Source: Bog-756 sp963727075
GTDB taxonomy: Bacteria > Actinomycetota > Acidimicrobiia > Acidimicrobiales > RAAP-2
NCBI GenBank assembly: GCA_963727075.1
Contig: CAVSET010000006.1
Location: 930,001 to 994,000, forward strand
DNA: 64,000 nucleotides
Direction of reading: 5' to 3'
Shown here: positions 63,399 to 64,000 of the stretch, piece after piece
How positions within the stretch are numbered: position 1 is the stretch's first letter
Layout: each line of letters begins with the position of its first letter
Notes under the pieces: model-generated
What the model saw: only the letters and a program-made list of their open reading frames with translations
The model's database searches: none
Told to the model about the DNA's origin: nothing
Position numbers and translations under genes: made by a program

Positions 63399-63878
63399 TC
63401 AGGTCGAGGACCCGACACCGGCCTCCCGTGCTGAGGACTCCAATTCGGATCGGATGTCGTCCATACTGTCCTCTTCGCTCGGGTCCTCCGCCCAGAACTC
63501 GTCGAACGCATAGGTGTCATGCTGGTAGACGGTGACCTCGGTGATCTTCCCGTTGTGGACCTCAAAATCGACTGCGGCGATGACGTCCAAGATCTTGTCA
63601 TTCTTCACCGCTGTCTCTCGTTGAAGGACCACCGCTCGTTCCGGCTCACTGAGCACGTCGAGGACCTCGATCTTGAACGTGCCACTGCTCCGAGCCTTCA
63701 GCTGTCTGAGGAAGCCGAGCACCTCGTGCGGACCCTTGTAGTGACCGGCAAGGCTGCTCCGGCCTGGTTCATGCCACACCACCTCCTGCGCCATGACCAC
63801 TCCTAAGAGGTCCAGGTCCCCTGACTCGAAGTCCTGGTACGTCCGCCGCACTAAAGACTCATAGGTATTCTCCGGCAT
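63399..63878 (-). CDS. SnoaL/NTF2-like nuclear-transport-factor fold protein
   Basis: 159 residues. YESLVRRTYQDFESGDLDLL starts the cone-shaped fold, VVMAQEVVWHEPGRSSLAGH forms the first pocket, and ITEVTVYQHDTYAFDEFWAE ends it. The acidic C-terminus (DPSEEDSMDDIRSELESS) is extra. Possibly a ketosteroid-isomerase-like enzyme or a ligand-binding protein; no catalytic residues can be assigned. Convergent with the kinase gene. Repeats of ccctaggcc lie upstream. Confidence 0.75.
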   Translation of the reverse strand: MPENTYESLVRRTYQDFESGDLDLLGVVMAQEVVWHEPGRSSLAGHYKGPHEVLGFLRQLKARSSGTFKIEVLDVLSEPERAVVLQRETAVKNDKILDVIAAVDFEVHNGKITEVTVYQHDTYAFDEFWAEDPSEEDSMDDIRSELESSAREAGVGSST

Positions 63879-63891
63879 CGCGTTCCATCCT

Positions 63892-63918
63892 TTCCCCTAG
63901 GCCAATTTCCCTAGGCCC
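63892..63918 (-). promoter_or_regulatory. Direct repeats ccctaggcc upstream of the SnoaL-like gene
   Basis: Two near-identical copies of cccctaggcc/tccctaggcc stand about 14 bp apart, each centred on the palindrome cctagg. This could be an operator upstream of the ATG at 63878. Low confidence, no consensus known. Confidence 0.25.
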
Positions 63919-64000
63919 TTCCCCATTCCCTTCCCCTTGGCTTTTATCCATCTTCGTCTCGGCCGGTCGGATGTCCAGAGGAGAAGGTCACATTCCGACA

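Noticed and set aside
1..64000. CRISPR array or defence island
   Set aside because: No regular spaced repeats and no cas, restriction, toxin or other defence families were recognised on either strand.

Overview
The window is a high-GC chromosomal segment from an actinobacterium (Actinomycetota). An Acidimicrobiia-like lineage is plausible, but that is an inference. Supporting genes are F420-type enzymes (a Ddn-like oxidoreductase and an LLM-class oxidoreductase), MurT/GatD lipid II amidation, the CysO/CysM/Mec sulfur-carrier route, a PASTA-domain Ser/Thr kinase, GlnD and HAD-acyltransferase fusions. Three tRNA genes are visible: Val-CAC, Val-GAC and Cys-GCA.

Layout. (1) 1-7.7 kb is accessory DNA: a decayed IS256-family transposase, an intact IS110-family transposase, small orphan genes, a lower-GC methyltransferase and a truncated, frameshifted tyrosine integrase lying next to tRNA-Val(CAC). 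It looks like the tRNA-proximal end of a decayed integrative element. (2) 7.8-11 kb holds an amidase, a two-domain VOC protein and a membrane protein. (3) 11.1-18.1 kb holds a TetR regulator divergent from a tightly overlapping operon: acyl-CoA-reductase/HAD fusion, zinc alcohol dehydrogenase, LarA-like (DUF2088) protein and PlsC acyltransferase. It reads as a lipid-modifying module of unknown product. (4) 18.1-21.7 kb is a minus-strand coupled set: HAD/acyltransferase, MurT and GatD. (5) 22-36.4 kb holds regulators, an MFS carrier, MscL with a zinc-ribbon tail, F420/flavin redox enzymes, a peroxiredoxin, a thioesterase, an SRAP protein and a phosphotransferase-like protein. (6) 36.8-46 kb is a second, more accessory stretch with another IS110 element, a DUF2254 protein, a universal stress protein, an alpha/beta-hydrolase-cyclase fusion and a secreted phosphoesterase. 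It ends at tRNA-Val(GAC). (7) 46-50.2 kb lies between tRNA-Val(GAC) and tRNA-Cys. (8) 50.3-63.9 kb is core-like: glycosyltransferase, glnD, L,D-transpeptidase, enoyl-CoA hydratase, rdgB-rph, cysM-cysO-mec, smpB and a PASTA kinase.

Many otherwise well-conserved genes between about 18 and 49 kb are split by single-base frame changes: MurT, the HAD/acyltransferase, a LysR regulator, an MFS carrier, an LLM enzyme, a thioesterase, UspA, a phosphoesterase leader and a FUSC protein. MurT is normally essential, and at least one break sits in a homopolymer. I therefore read most of these as sequencing or assembly indels, unlike the IS256 and integrase remnants, which look truly decayed. No CRISPR array, rRNA or recognisable defence system was seen.
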